From Cynocephalus volans (taxonomy: Eukaryota; Chordata; Mammalia; Dermoptera; Cynocephalidae), in the NCBI RefSeq assembly GCF_027409185.1, contig NC_084475.1, positions 16,822,130 through 16,886,129 on the forward strand: a DNA stretch of 64,000 nt. The letters are read 5' to 3'. Positions within the stretch are counted from its first letter, which is position 1. Each line of letters starts with the position of its first letter. Shown piece after piece: positions 22,397 to 32,595 of the stretch. The notes under the pieces were generated by a model. The model was not told the DNA's origin and made no database searches. It saw nothing but the letters and a program-made list of their open reading frames with translations. The position numbers were made by a program, and so were the translations under genes.

Positions 22397-22462
22397 AGTG
22401 TCTACTCCAGTGCCCAGCATGTAGTAGGCGCTCAATACATGTTTGTGGACTCAATGAGTGAA
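22397..22462 (+). mobile_element. MIR/L2-type 3' end remnant
   Basis: AGTGCCCAGCATGTAGTAGG, then CGCTCAATACATGTTTGTGG and AATGAGTGAA is the common ancient mammalian repeat ending. Similar short ends lie at 23660-23712 and 38665-38725. Confidence 0.55.
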
Positions 22463-22644
22463 TCTACTTCATTGTCTTCAGATCCATTCCTCCTCTTCTG
22501 TATGACAGAAGGGCTGACCCTGAAGCCAGAATTTTCCAGGCTCCTGGCCAGCTGTGGCCAATGGGAGGCACTGGCAGGAGTCTGGAGGAGAGAGGAAGGA
22601 AGAAGCTGGGGTATTTCTTCCTTTACTCCACCCTGGGCAGTGTC

Positions 22645-22823
22645 TTTTTTTTTTTTTTTTTTCCACAAAAGATGACCGGTAAGGGAATCCTAACCCCTGA
22701 CTTGGTGTTGTCAGCACCACGCTCTCCCAAGCAAGCCAACCGGCCATGCCTACATAGGGATCTGAACCCGCAGCCCTGGTGTTATCAGCACCGCACTCTC
22801 CCAAGTGAGCCACAGGCCAGCCC
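22645..22823 (-). mobile_element. Dimeric tRNA-derived SINE
   Basis: Reverse dimer from T17CCACAAAAGATGACCGG to CAGGCCAGCCC. Confidence 0.9.
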
Positions 22824-23812
22824 TTCTGGTAGGTGTCTTCTGACCAGCTGCACCTCCTCCAAGGCTCCAGCTCCTGTGACACACACCCACCATGCTGCCA
22901 GCACCTACCATGAGACTCCCACTACAGGCCTCTGGTAACCCTGCTCTGTTCCCTCCTGCCTCCAGCCCAGGGTGGTAGCGATTTCCTGCTGCTACTAATC
23001 TCTGTGTTGCCTCCGTGTCTCCTGCTTGGCTTCTCAGCCTCTTGCATCATCGGTGTTACCAATATCCTGCATTAAATTTCCTCTGTTTTAAATGCCCCAA
23101 GTGGTTTCTCTTTTCCTAGTTGCACCATGACAGATACCTTCCCTTTCTCTCCTCACCCCTCTCCTCAATTTTCTTTTACACTAATTGTATGGAAATAATT
23201 TGCATGCCTGAGTCTTTACTGGTTAAGGGAAGGATAAGCTGCAGTGACAGAAAGACCCCATAATACAGGGAGAGGTTTAAAGAACACACCGGTTTCTTTT
23301 TTCTAGAGCAGGACAGGTAGACAGGCTCTGCTCCATGAAGTCACCCTGTGATCCAGGTGAGCAGGTGGTTCTGCCATTCTCTGCACAGGGCTCCTGAGGT
23401 GCCCTGGTCATCCCCCTCTCCCACCTGTGGGGAGGAGTTGCACATATGACCCTTCTTCACAGTCCATTACCAAAACTCAGTCCTCGGGTAAGCCTAGCTG
23501 CAAAGGAAGCTGGAAATTGTAGTCTGTAGCTGGGAAACTGTATGCCCAGGAAGAAGGGAGAGCAGATCTGGGGGTATAGCCAGTTGGTTCCCACCACAGT
23601 GCTCCTCAGTGGACTTTGAGCTCCTTGGGGGGTGGCTGCCTTTTAGCTCCATTGCTGGGTCCTCACCAGCTAGCACAGCACCTGGTACATAGTAAGTGTC
23701 CAATAAATGCTTGTTAAAAAGGAGAGAGCTGAGCACTTCCAGGGGCCCAATTTCCCAGCACCAGGATGGGCTTTGTAACAACATGGGATGCCTCAAAGTG
23801 GCTGATGGTCAT

Positions 23813-24174
23813 TGTTATGGACTAGATTTTGTGTCCTTCCAAAATTCGTATGTTGAAGCCCTAATCCCCAATGGGATGGTATTAGGAGGTAGGGCCTTTG
23901 GGAAGTGTTTGGGGTTAGATGAGGGTAGAGCCCCTGTAATGGTATCAGTGCCCTTATAAGAAAAGGAAGAGACACCAGAGCTTCCTTTCTCTCTGCCATG
24001 TAAGGACACAGCAAGAAGGCAGCCATCTGCAACCCAGAAGAGAGCCCTCACCAGAACCCAACCAAGCTGGCAGCCTGGATCTGAGACTCCCACTCTCCAG
24101 AAGTGTGAGAAATAAACTGTTGTTGGTTAAGCCCCCAGCCTGTGGTATTTTGTAGCCGCTCAGACAGATGAAGA
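23813..24174 (+). mobile_element. MLT1/MST-type LTR (MaLR), nearly complete
   Basis: TGTTATGGACTAGATTTTGTG, CGTATGTTGAAGCCCTAATCC, CCCTTATAAGAAAAGGAAGAG, TGTAAGGACACAGCAAGAAGG, GTGAGAAATAAACTGTTG, TGGTATTTTGTAGCCGC: the standard MaLR LTR order, including a poly(A)-like AATAAA. Confidence 0.85.
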
Positions 24175-24501
24175 CAGTCATGCTGAGTCTGGCTAGGATG
24201 CCATACCTCAGCGTCCTATCTGACAGGCCGGCCCTGCTGCGGTCTGGTTTATCTGTTCCCAAGATTGCCACATCCTCCTTCCTAGAAGCGGGTGATGCTC
24301 AAAGCACTTCACATTTGTGCTGCTCCATTGCCTGGCCGGCACCCCTCCATGGCAGCATTGCTGGGGTCTACCTGAGAGATGAAGTCATAGAAACCGCTTG
24401 TTTCTCAATGCCAAGAGAGAGGGCATTGGGCCCAAGGAACTCCTGCTTAATTTAGCCACAGAAATATTAGGAATAACCTGAATGCCCAAGAATAACAGGA
24501 T

Positions 24502-24673
24502 GGGCCGGCCCGTGGCTCACTCGGGAGAGTGTGGTGCTGATAACACCAAGGCCACGGGTTCGGATCCCATATACGGATGGCCGGTTCGCTCACTGGCTGA
24601 GCGTGGTGCTCACAACACCAAGTCAAGGGTTAAGATCCCCCTACCGGTCATCTTTAAAAAAAAAAAAAAAAAT
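24502..24673 (+). mobile_element. Dimeric tRNA-derived SINE, near consensus
   Basis: GGGCCGGCCCGTGGCTCAC, CCATATACGGATGGCCGG, TACCGGTCATCTTT and A16. It is one of the least diverged copies, so probably recent. Confidence 0.94.
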
Positions 24674-24684
24674 TGCTCTTTTTT

Positions 24685-24800
24685 GCATCCTCATACCAGC
24701 CAGCCACGAAAAAAAAGTTTGCTCTTTTGGTGCTGATAACACTAAGGTCAAGGGTTCAGATCCCCACACCAGCCAGCTGCCAAAACTAAAAAAAAATTTT
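24685..24800 (+). mobile_element. Two 5'-truncated SINE monomer tails in tandem
   Basis: CATACCAGCCAGCCACG with A8 is followed by GGTGCTGATAACACTAAGG to CCAGCCAGCTGCC and A9. GTTTGCTCTTTT-like words near each suggest separate insertions. Confidence 0.7.
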
Positions 24801-24831
24801 TTAAAGTTTGTTTTTTAAAGAATCATTGCTA

Positions 24832-24930
24832 GGGCCAGCCCGTGGCTCACTTGGGAGAGAGTGTGGTGCTGAAAACACCAAGGCCACGGGTACGGATCCC
24901 CTTACCGGTCATCTTTTTAATAAGAAAAAG
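24832..24930 (+). mobile_element. Hybrid single-unit SINE
   Basis: Left-unit head GGGCCAGCCCGTGGCTCAC through CCACGGGTACGGATCCCC is joined to the right-unit tail TTACCGGTCATCTTT. AAGAATCATTGCT(A/G) is duplicated around it. Confidence 0.9.
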
Positions 24931-25023
24931 AAAGAATCATTGCTGACTTGGGGAAATGCTCATAATGTAATGTTGCATGAACAAAGTGGCAGGATAACCT
25001 TATTGACTTATTTACTTATGTAT

Positions 25024-25116
25024 TGTAGTGGCTGACCGGTACAGGGATCCAAACCTACGTCCGTCCGTAGTATTCTAAGGCTGTACTCTAACCAACTGAG
25101 CTAACCAGCCAGCCCT
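25024..25116 (-). mobile_element. tRNA-Ile-derived SINE monomer
   Basis: Reverse: GTGGCTGACCGGTACAGGG to CAACTGAGCTAACCAGCCAGCC. Confidence 0.86.
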
Positions 25117-25429
25117 AGACAACCTGACTTGGAAATGATCTGAGCCTTATTTTACTGTGCATCTCCTTAAGAGAAAGAGGCACACAGGGACTCTTAGGTC
25201 TTGGGACCTTAGACTGCCTTAGGAGGCTTTTGTCATTGAAAGGCTAAATTCCCAGAGGCAAAGAACTGGAGTGCCCCCGAGTGCCCAGCCCTGGACAGAG
25301 GAGAGTCCTCACAGGTTGTAGGGATGGATGGTACAGACTGGGACAGTAGGAGAGTGATCAAAGCCAGAGGCCCTTCCTGAAGTTCTTCTATGCTCTTCTA
25401 TGCACCAATCCTGGTACGAGGACTTCGAG

Positions 25430-26000
25430 CCAGATTTAATCTTATCAAACAAAATTTATGAAAGGCCATTGTTTGGACTGAGTCCTGCACTAGGCACTAG
25501 GCCCAGACAGAGCAGACAAAACCAGAATGGAGCCACTGGTCCTAGATGCCATGTGATGAAAATGAACTGTAAAATGGGCCAGTTTTCCACAAATCAGGAG
25601 ATTCCTGGCAGCCAGTCAGAAGGGGTGCAGCTAACCGGAGTCAGCGTGATGAGGAAGTCCTTTCTGCTTCAACTCTGTGAGGACAGTGACTTTGAAAGGA
25701 TCAATCTGTGTTTTGTTGCATATTTCTGCTTTTTCAGCCCTTTTCTGCCTGTAAAGCCAACCCCCTTTGCTCAGCTCAGTGGAGCATCTTATTTCTATTT
25801 CACAGATACGACACTGCCCGATTCACAAATCCCTAATAAAAACCAGTTAGATCTTTACTTATTTTTTCTTGGCAGCTGGCCAGTATGGGGATCTGAAACC
25901 CTAACCTTGGTTTTGTGACACTGTGCTCTAACCAACTGAGCTAACTGGCCAGCCTAGATCTTTAAATTGTTCTTTGACAATCTGACTTTGACAAATACAC
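25430..26000 (+). mobile_element. LTR-like repeat, family A, copy 2, split by a SINE
   Basis: GGCCATTGTTTGGACTGAG, TGCACTAGG, CTTTGAAAGGATCAATCTG, CTTTGCTCAGCTCAGTGGA, CCCTAATAAAAACCAGTTAGA. It is collinear with the copies at 16163-16690 (minus) and 26617-27060. Confidence 0.6.
25857..25954 (-). mobile_element. tRNA-Ile-derived SINE monomer in LTR-like copy
   Basis: Reverse monomer flanked by TAGATCTTTA on both sides, which is the target duplication within the LTR-like repeat. Confidence 0.9.
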
Positions 26001-26221
26001 TCTATGTATGAACACTGTCATGCATTCCAGTGTCCTGGAAGAAAGTCATGCCTGTTATAAAAGATTTTGAAAACCATGTAGTTGGAGTAAACTAAGGTTC
26101 TTGGGCCAAATCCATCCCCTGTCCACCTTCCCCACTCTCCACCCCGCCTTTATTCTCACTCTTGTAAATAAAATTTTATTTAGAACACAGCCACACCTAC
26201 TCATTTACTTATTATCTATGA

Positions 26222-26530
26222 CTGCTTTTTTTGGCGGGGTTGGGGGAGGTGGGGGGAAGACTGGCTGGTGGTATGGGGATCCAAACCCTTGACCTTGTTG
26301 TTATAACACCACACTGTTGGGACCAGCCCGTGGCTCCCTTGGGAGAGTGTGGTGCTGATAACACCAAGGCCACAGGTTCGGATCCTTATATAGGGATGGC
26401 CGGTTAGCTCACTCGGGAGAGTGTGGTGCTGACAACACCAAGTCAAGGGTTAAGATACCCTTACCTGTCATCTTTATGGGGAAAAAAAAAACACAGCACA
26501 CTGTAACCAACTGAGCTAACTTGCCAGCCC
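26222..26530 (-). mobile_element. SINE monomer interrupted by a dimeric SINE
   Basis: The outer monomer (reverse) runs 26222-26316 and resumes at 26495 (CACTGTAACCAACTGAGC to GCCAGCCC). A plus-strand dimer sits inside it. ACAC-CACACTGT is seen on both sides as the target duplication. Confidence 0.87.
26317..26486 (+). mobile_element. Dimeric tRNA-derived SINE nested in a monomer
   Basis: GGGACCAGCCCGTGGCTCC to TTACCTGTCATCTTT, then A9. It inserted after the surrounding monomer. Confidence 0.9.
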
Positions 26531-26616
26531 TATACCTGCTTTTGAGTTACATCAGCAGAGTTGGGTAATTGTAGCAGTGTGTCTGGCCACAGAGCCTAAA
26601 ATATTTACTATCTGAT

Positions 26617-27060
26617 AGTTGTTAAATAAGAATTATAGGAGGCTGGTGTGTGTGTGTGTGGCTTTTTTTTTTTTTTTTTTTTGTTGGCTGGCCAGTGTGG
26701 GAGTCCAAACCCAGGACCTTGGTGTTATAAGGTTGTGCTCTAACCAGCTGAACTAACCAGCCAGCCCTCCCCCTACTTTAATTTTTACACAGAAAGGAAA
26801 GCCTGAAGTAACCTAATGCTAACCAATCAGTTATTTTTTCATCGTGCTGTCTCCTGGCACCTACCTTACGAGGAAAAGTAACTTTGAAACGACCAATCCT
26901 CCTTTTGCTTTTTTCTGTTTTCTTCGGCCCTTTTTCTATCTATAGAGCCCACCTCTTCTGCTCAGTTCATTGGAACACTTACTCTATTTTATGGAATGAA
27001 GTGTTGCATGATTCTAGAATTGCAATAAAGCCTATTGAGATCTTTAAACTAAATTTGTTG
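26617..27060 (+). mobile_element. LTR-like repeat, family A, copy 3, split by a SINE
   Basis: TTGTTAAATAAGAATTATAGG, then after the SINE AAGCCTGAAGTAACC, GTGCTGTCTCCTGGCACC, CTTCTGCTCAGTTCATTGGA, GCAATAAAGCCTATTGAGATC. It is closest to copy 1. Confidence 0.6.
26660..26768 (-). mobile_element. tRNA-Ile-derived SINE monomer
   Basis: Reverse: T16 then GTTGGCTGGCCAGTGTGGG to CAGCTGAACTAACCAGCCAGCC. It splits LTR-like copy 3. Confidence 0.88.
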
Positions 27061-27119
27061 TAATTTTGTCCTTTTGTTGGAGCAAACAGGATTAAAGCCA
27101 TGCTGGGACCTAAAAACAC

Positions 27120-27700
27120 ATTGGCACTAAAAGATTTTAAAAGGACACAGTTTTTTTCTTGGCATGCATTTCTCTGAGTTCCCTCTTTTCCTATGGTTAT
27201 TTGATATTTTGAACCTTGGTTACGGGGAAAGATGACATTATTTACAAGAATGCAAAGTTGTTTTCCAGCCAACCTGAACATGTACTATCCAGACCTGGGA
27301 AACCAAAGAGGACATCGGTAAAGCCATGCTGATTCCAGCCCTCCAACAGGACCATGGGATCACAGCAAGGATGGGAAGAGAAACCAAACAGAGTCTTGGC
27401 GAGACCTTGCACTTGGCTCCTTGCACAGACTCCCCACGGCTCACGTCCCCCTCCCTCCTGCTTTTCATTTCCCACGTTCCATTCCCTCAGCCCCTCTTTA
27501 AAAACCCTCAGTAAGTCTGAGTCTTGGAGACGGCTTTAGTCTGGCCACTCTCCTTCAGGTTTACCAGAGAGATGGGTTAAGCCCAACATCTCTCCCCAGA
27601 TCACCAGTGCTCCTGAATAAAAGCTGACTTCCATTTTCACCAACATCTGACTTTTGAATGGTTTGTTTTTGAAAGGGGACAGGCAGCCAGACCTGTGCTC
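27120..27700 (+). mobile_element. LTR-like repeat, family B, copy 2
   Basis: GAGTTCCCTCTTTTCCTATGG, TTGATATTTTGAACCTTGG, CAGACCTGGGAAACCAAAG, TTTAAAAACCCTCAGTAAG (TATA-like), CTGAATAAAAGCTGAC (poly(A)-like). Order and signals resemble a retroviral LTR; the partner copy is at 18060-18640. Confidence 0.62.
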
Positions 27701-27797
27701 TCTATCACTTAGACATTCTTTACAGAAAAAGTTTGCTGACCCTTGGTATAGACAGTGATCTCAATCATGTAAAAAAAAAAAAAAAAAAGTGTGTATT

Positions 27798-27896
27798 TTA
27801 TTTTATTTTTTTGGCAGGTGGTGGTGTGGAGATCCAAACCCTTGACCTTGGTGTTATCAGCACCATGCTCTCCCAAGTGAGCTAATCAACCAGCCC
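27798..27896 (-). mobile_element. tRNA-derived SINE monomer
   Basis: Reverse: TTTTTTGGCAGGTGGTGGTG to GAGCTAATCAACCAGCCC. TGTG(T/C)ATGTATTTTAT-like flanks are shared. Confidence 0.85.
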
Positions 27897-27980
27897 TGTG
27901 CATGTATTTTATATAGACAGTGACTCATCTAAGGCTTATATGCCTCCAGATAAGCATAAAAGGATTGTGGTATTAAAGAC

Positions 27981-28155
27981 CTTTTTTTTTTTTTTTTAAA
28001 AGATGACCCGGTAAGGGGATCTTAACCCTTGACTTGGTGTTGTCAGCACCATGCTCTCCCAAGTGAGCCAACTGGCCATTCCTACACAGGGATCCAAACC
28101 CGTGGCCTTGGTGTTATTAGCACCGCACTCTCCCGAATGAGCCACAGGCCGGCCC
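27981..28155 (-). mobile_element. Dimeric tRNA-derived SINE
   Basis: Reverse dimer from T15AAAAGATGACC to CAGGCCGGCCCC. TAAAG- words flank it. Confidence 0.92.
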
Positions 28156-28173
28156 CTAAAGTGTACTTTTTTT

Positions 28174-28277
28174 AGGGCTGGCCAGTTAGCTCAGTTGGTT
28201 AAAGTGCGGTGCTGATAACACCAAGGTCCAGGTTTTGATTTCTGTACCAGCCAGCCACCAAAAGATAAATAAATAAA
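28174..28277 (+). mobile_element. tRNA-Ile-derived SINE monomer
   Basis: GGGCTGGCCAGTTAGCTCAG to TACCAGCCAGCCACC with an (AAAT)n tail. The stretch 28280-29225 holds no gene or repeat I can name. Confidence 0.9.
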
Positions 28278-29347
28278 GTCTATTATTTTGATTTCTGTTT
28301 TTTACATTTGATAACCAAAAAACCGCTCTGACTAATTCAGCTAAATTATAGTACCTTGGGAGATCTGAGGGAAGTCAGTAGTTCATGTCCATCTGTCCTG
28401 AAAAACATTATCTAAGGCCATTTTTAGTCAGAAGTGGACTTAATAGCACCAGAAAGCCATAAAATAGCCTGGAATACTTCTTGCAACCCTTGTGTAAAGT
28501 GGTAACAATCCCAAGTCTACGCATCACGTCCACCCAATAGAAAAGCTGCTGGAGTGTTAGCACAGCTGTCCCGCTCCCCCTCCTTTTGATCCTTCCCCTT
28601 CTGATTACAAATGCTGAGCTCTGCCAGCCTCCTCTGAGCCCATTTCTCAGGGTGACCTGAACTGTGCATCTCCAGGTTGCAATTGTCGTATTGGCTCAGT
28701 GAATCCTTGCTATATGTCTATGGCCTCAGTTTCTCGTCAGGTCAACACATTTTTTCTAAAGTTTCCAAATTATTTAGGTGACATTTACAATCCATGCTTT
28801 ATGAAGTTTATTAAAGAATTGAGCACAGCATTCTGTTTTCCCTACTAAAGATGAGATGGTCCTGACACTGCCAGATTTCAGCTGTCTGGGGGTGGGGGGG
28901 CCCCTGGAGTGGGTTAGGGGGGTCCAAAGGCTGAAACTGGTGGGGACCTTAGAGCGCTTATGTGCTAACATAACGGAAGGCAAGCACCTGGCCAACAGGT
29001 GTGACACTCAGGAGAGATCTCAGTTCTGCTTTTTCTGGAATTTTTTTTCCAACTCTTTTTTTTTTTTTTTTAAAGAATTGCAGTGAACACTTGTACATCC
29101 ACCACCAGAATTCGACCCTTCACAGACATGTTCCGGTGCTTGCTATATCTCATTTCCAGATTCTTCTTCACTTCAGCAATAACCAGCTTTTTCCTACCTT
29201 CTCTCTCTGCCCTTACCTGATTGAATTACTTTGCTAGGCCTGCTGTAACAAAGTAACACAATCTGGGGGGCTTATAAAACAAAAATTTATTGTCTCACAG
29301 TTCTGGAGGCTGGAAGTCCAAGATCAGGACATTGGCAGGGTTGGTTT

Positions 29348-29527
29348 CTTTTTTTTTTTTTCTTTTTTTTTTAAAGATGACCAGTAAGGGGATCTCAACC
29401 CTTGGCTTGGTGTTGTCAGCACCACGCTCAGCCAGTGAGCAAACCGGCCATCCCTATATAGGATCCGAACCCATGGCCTTGGTGTTATCAGCACCGCACT
29501 CTACCGAGTGAGCCAGGGGCCAGCCCG
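29348..29527 (-). mobile_element. Dimeric tRNA-derived SINE in MaLR LTR
   Basis: Reverse dimer. CAGGGTTGGTTTCTT is duplicated on both sides. Confidence 0.94.
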
Positions 29528-29587
29528 TCAGGGTTGGTTTCTTCTGAGGTCTTATTCCGTCTGTGTGTGTCAATGTCCTAATCTCCT

Positions 29588-29760
29588 CTTTTTTTTTTTT
29601 TTTTAAAAAGATGACCAGTAAGGGGATCTTATCCCTTGATTTGGTGTTGTCTGTACCACGCTCACCCAGTGAGCGAACCGGCCATCCCTATATAGGGATC
29701 CAAACCCGTGGCCTTGGTGTTATCAACACCACGCTCTCCCAAGTGAGCCACAGGCAGCCC
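29588..29760 (-). mobile_element. Second dimeric SINE in the same MaLR LTR
   Basis: Reverse dimer. CTAATCTCCTCTT is duplicated on both sides. Confidence 0.94.
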
Positions 29761-30011
29761 TCTAATCTCCTCTTCCTATGAAGACACTGGTTATACTGGA
29801 TTAGAGCCCACCCATATGACCTCATTTTATTTTAATTACCTCTTCAAAAGGCCTATCTCTAAATACAGTCACTTTCTGAGGTTCGGATTTCAAGATATGG
29901 ATTGGGTGACACACAATTCAGTCCATGACACTGATCATAACAGGAAATTGAAGTATATTTTGAAATAGCCCTGATTTTTATTGGAAGACATTTAAGGGTT
30001 CTTGCTGTTAG

Positions 30012-30092
30012 TTTTTTCTTGGCTGGTTGGTACAGGGATGGAACCCTGGACCTCTGTGTTATGAGCACCGTCTAAACCAACTGAGCAAACCA
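30012..30092 (-). mobile_element. tRNA-derived SINE monomer
   Basis: Reverse: TTCTTGGCTGGTTGGTACAGG to CAACTGAGCAAACCA. TGCTGTTAGTT is duplicated on both sides. Confidence 0.86.
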
Positions 30093-30198
30093 AGATGCCT
30101 GCTGTTAGTTAAAATCAGGTTAGTCAAAGCACTTATATGTTGCATTCTCGAAAACAGAATCTACACTTAATAAATTATTTTTACTTTTGTGTGTTTTC

Positions 30199-30289
30199 AT
30201 TTTTTTTCCCTTTGGCAGTTGGTTATATCCGAGCCCTTGACCTTGGTGGGATAACATGGTGCTCTGACCAACTAAACTAACTGGCCAGA
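30199..30289 (-). mobile_element. tRNA-derived SINE monomer
   Basis: Reverse, diverged: CCTTTGGCAGTTGG to CAACTAAACTAACTGGCCAGA. Confidence 0.8.
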
Positions 30290-30810
30290 CTTATGTGTCT
30301 TCATTTTTACTGGTAGGTCAGGGCTTCTCAATTGAAAACATGTAAGAGTATATTCTTCACCTTATCGGGGAGACAGAGAGAGGGCTGATACATTTCCATC
30401 GTGTCTGACCGACTAGCTGGAGGTTTCCAGCTGCAGCCTCTGCAAGTCTTAGCCAGCAGGCTTCCTCTTGCCATGAGTCCCCTGGACTCCCTGACGGGGC
30501 AGGCCAGAAGGGCCCAGGAGTTAATGCCCAGCTCCTCACTGTGGACAGGCAACAACTCTGGGGGTGCTTTCTGCTGTATCCCGGGGCTCCCTAGTGGGAA
30601 TGTGCCCCAGTTGCCACCAGCCCTAATCTGCCTGATAACACAGCCCCTTTGATCGTCTGCCTTCCCTTCTTTTCTTCCCCCCTCAGTGCTTCCTGGTTTC
30701 ACTTCCCAAGTAAACTACTTGCACCACATTCTTGTTTCAGCATCTGCTTCTGAGGGACATCAGTCTGAGAAAAGGCTGCACCTAATAGGTTTCTGCTTAT
30801 TTCCCTCTCC

Positions 30811-30875
30811 TTTTTTTTTTTTTTTTTTTGGTGACTGGCCAGTACAGGGACCGAACTCTTGACCTTGGTGATATC
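30811..30875 (-). mobile_element. 3' part of a SINE monomer
   Basis: Reverse: T19GGTGACTGGCCAGTACAGGG to GACCTTGGTGATATC. 5'-truncated. Confidence 0.78.
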
Positions 30876-30999
30876 CGTGTGTCTCTTCCCAATACAAATT
30901 CCTAGGGGTCTGTGATGGTTAATTTCGTGTCAACTTGGCTGGACCAGATATTTGGTTAAACATTATTCTGGATGTTTTCATGAAGGTTTGTTTTTTTTT

Positions 31000-31640
31000 T
31001 TTTAATTTAATTTTTATTGAATCAAAATTGGTTATACATGTGTTTTGGGTTCAACATTGAGATATGTTGATCAAATCAATATTACTAGCATATATATTGT
31101 TACAAATTGTACTTGTTCTTTATGCCCCTTGTGCAATCTCTCCCCCTCCTTCTACCTCCCCCCTCCCACCTCTAATTACCCTAGATTTCTTCTCTCCTTC
31201 TGAAAGAGTCATGGTTACTCTGTTGATTTGCTGCCCAAATGATCTGTCCAATGCTGAGAGGCGTGATCAGGTCCCCCAATATTATCATAGAGCAGATGCT
31301 TCTTCTGTCACTCTGAAATGGGCTCTGTGGGGAGAGACATCCTCCTCCTTTCTTTATCTCTGCTGGTGACTCTCCTTGTGTCAATGCACCCCAGTGGCTG
31401 GCAGGCCATCTGCATGGTGGTTGTGGCGTCTAGCCACCTTCGAGGCAGCCGTGGATATCGTGGTGGCTGTGGTGGGCCACCCACATGGAGGAGATGATTT
31501 TGGCATGCTCCTTGGTGCTGGCAGTGTGCCTGGTTGTGGAGAGTGTCTGATCCCCAGATCCATACCCCGAGTCCCCGGGCGGGCCCCGAGGAGCTGGCAC
31601 AGTGTGCCTGGTTGTAGGAATGGTGTCCGGTCCCCACGAA
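31000..31640 (-). mobile_element. L1 3' UTR, left arm of a head-to-head pair
   Basis: The reverse complement ends in a G-rich purine tract (GGGAGGGGGGAGG), TGTAACAATATATATGC, CCAATTTTGATTCAAT, AAAAATT and an A run: a mammalian L1 3' end. Upstream of that it contains GGTGCATTGACACAAGGAG, which is also in the right arm. Confidence 0.75.
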
Positions 31641-31643
31641 GGT

Positions 31644-31814
31644 GTTTTTTTTTTTTTTTAAAAGATGACCGGTAAGGGGATCTTAACCCTTGACTTGGTG
31701 TTGTCAGCACCACGCTCAGCCAGTGAGCGAACCGGCCATCCCTATATGGGATCCAAACCCGGGGCCTTGGTGTTATCAGCACCGCACTCTCCCGAGTGAG
31801 CCACGGGCCGGCCC
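31644..31814 (-). mobile_element. Dimeric tRNA-derived SINE between the L1 arms
   Basis: Reverse dimer. CCCACGAAGGTGTTTTT is duplicated on both sides. Confidence 0.94.
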
Positions 31815-31879
31815 CCCACGAAGGTGTTTTTGGATGAGATTAATATTTACATGGCTGCTGCCACCTCCCCGGGCCCTGC

Positions 31880-32415
31880 TGGGGTCCTGAGGTATGGAGC
31901 CGGGGGAAGCCGAACCCAGCCGCAACCAGGTAAAGAGCACACCAAAAACACCACTTTCATACAGGTAGCCTGCCATAGCAACCGCAATTGCCATGGCTTC
32001 CCTGAAAGCAGCTAGTCTCTATAGCAGCAGCCACGGCCACCGTGCAGATGGCACGCCAGATTCTTAAATGCATTGACACAAGGAGAGGCACCAGCAGAGA
32101 CCCCCCCCAAAAAGAGGTCCTCTCTCTCTACAAAGCACACTCCAGAGTAATAGAAGAAGCATCCGATTTATGATAATAGGGGAAGACTTGATCACACCTG
32201 TCTCAGTCCAGGACAGATCATCTAAGCAACAAACCCACAGAGGAACAGTTAATCTATCAGATGGAGAGAACAAATCTATGGTTATTAGAGGGGGGCAGGG
32301 GAAGAGGAAGGTGAGGGGGAGGGGGAGGGGAGAGATTGGATAAGGGGAATAAAGAGTAAGTATGATTTGTAGCAATGAATATGCTAATAATAAAAGAAAA
32401 ATTGCTAGGAAAAAC
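31880..32415 (+). mobile_element. L1 3' UTR, right arm of a head-to-head pair
   Basis: ATGCATTGACACAAGGAGAGG, TGATAATAGGGGAAGACTTG, CCAGGACAGATCATC, then the purine tract GGTGAGGGGGAGGGGGAGGG and AATATGCTAATAATAAAAG. It is the same L1 region as the left arm, in opposite orientation and diverged from it. Confidence 0.75.
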
Positions 32416-32595
32416 AAATTCACATGGGTGGACTTTGAGTAAAGCAGATTACTCCCTGTAATGCGGGTGGGCCTCCTCCCATCAGCCGAAGGCTGAATAG
32501 ACAAAGACTGAGCCCCAGAGCAGAAGGCGTTCTGCCAGCAACAGTCCTTGAACCCACACTGTGTCTCTCTGTATACGTGCACATATAGGTGAGCG

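Larger units (their letters stand above)
29228..29931 (-). mobile_element. MLT1/MST-type LTR (MaLR) split by two SINEs
   Basis: Reversed LTR: CTAGGCCTGCTGTAACAAAG, CACAGTTCTGGAGGCTGGAAG, GGTTATACTGGATTAGAGCCC, ACACAATTCAGTCCATGACA. Two SINEs in the same orientation are inserted. Confidence 0.8.

Noticed and set aside
22100-22400. Possible small gene at a 102-codon ORF
   Set aside because: No homology recognised and no splice or Kozak support; an MIR/L2-like end follows at once.
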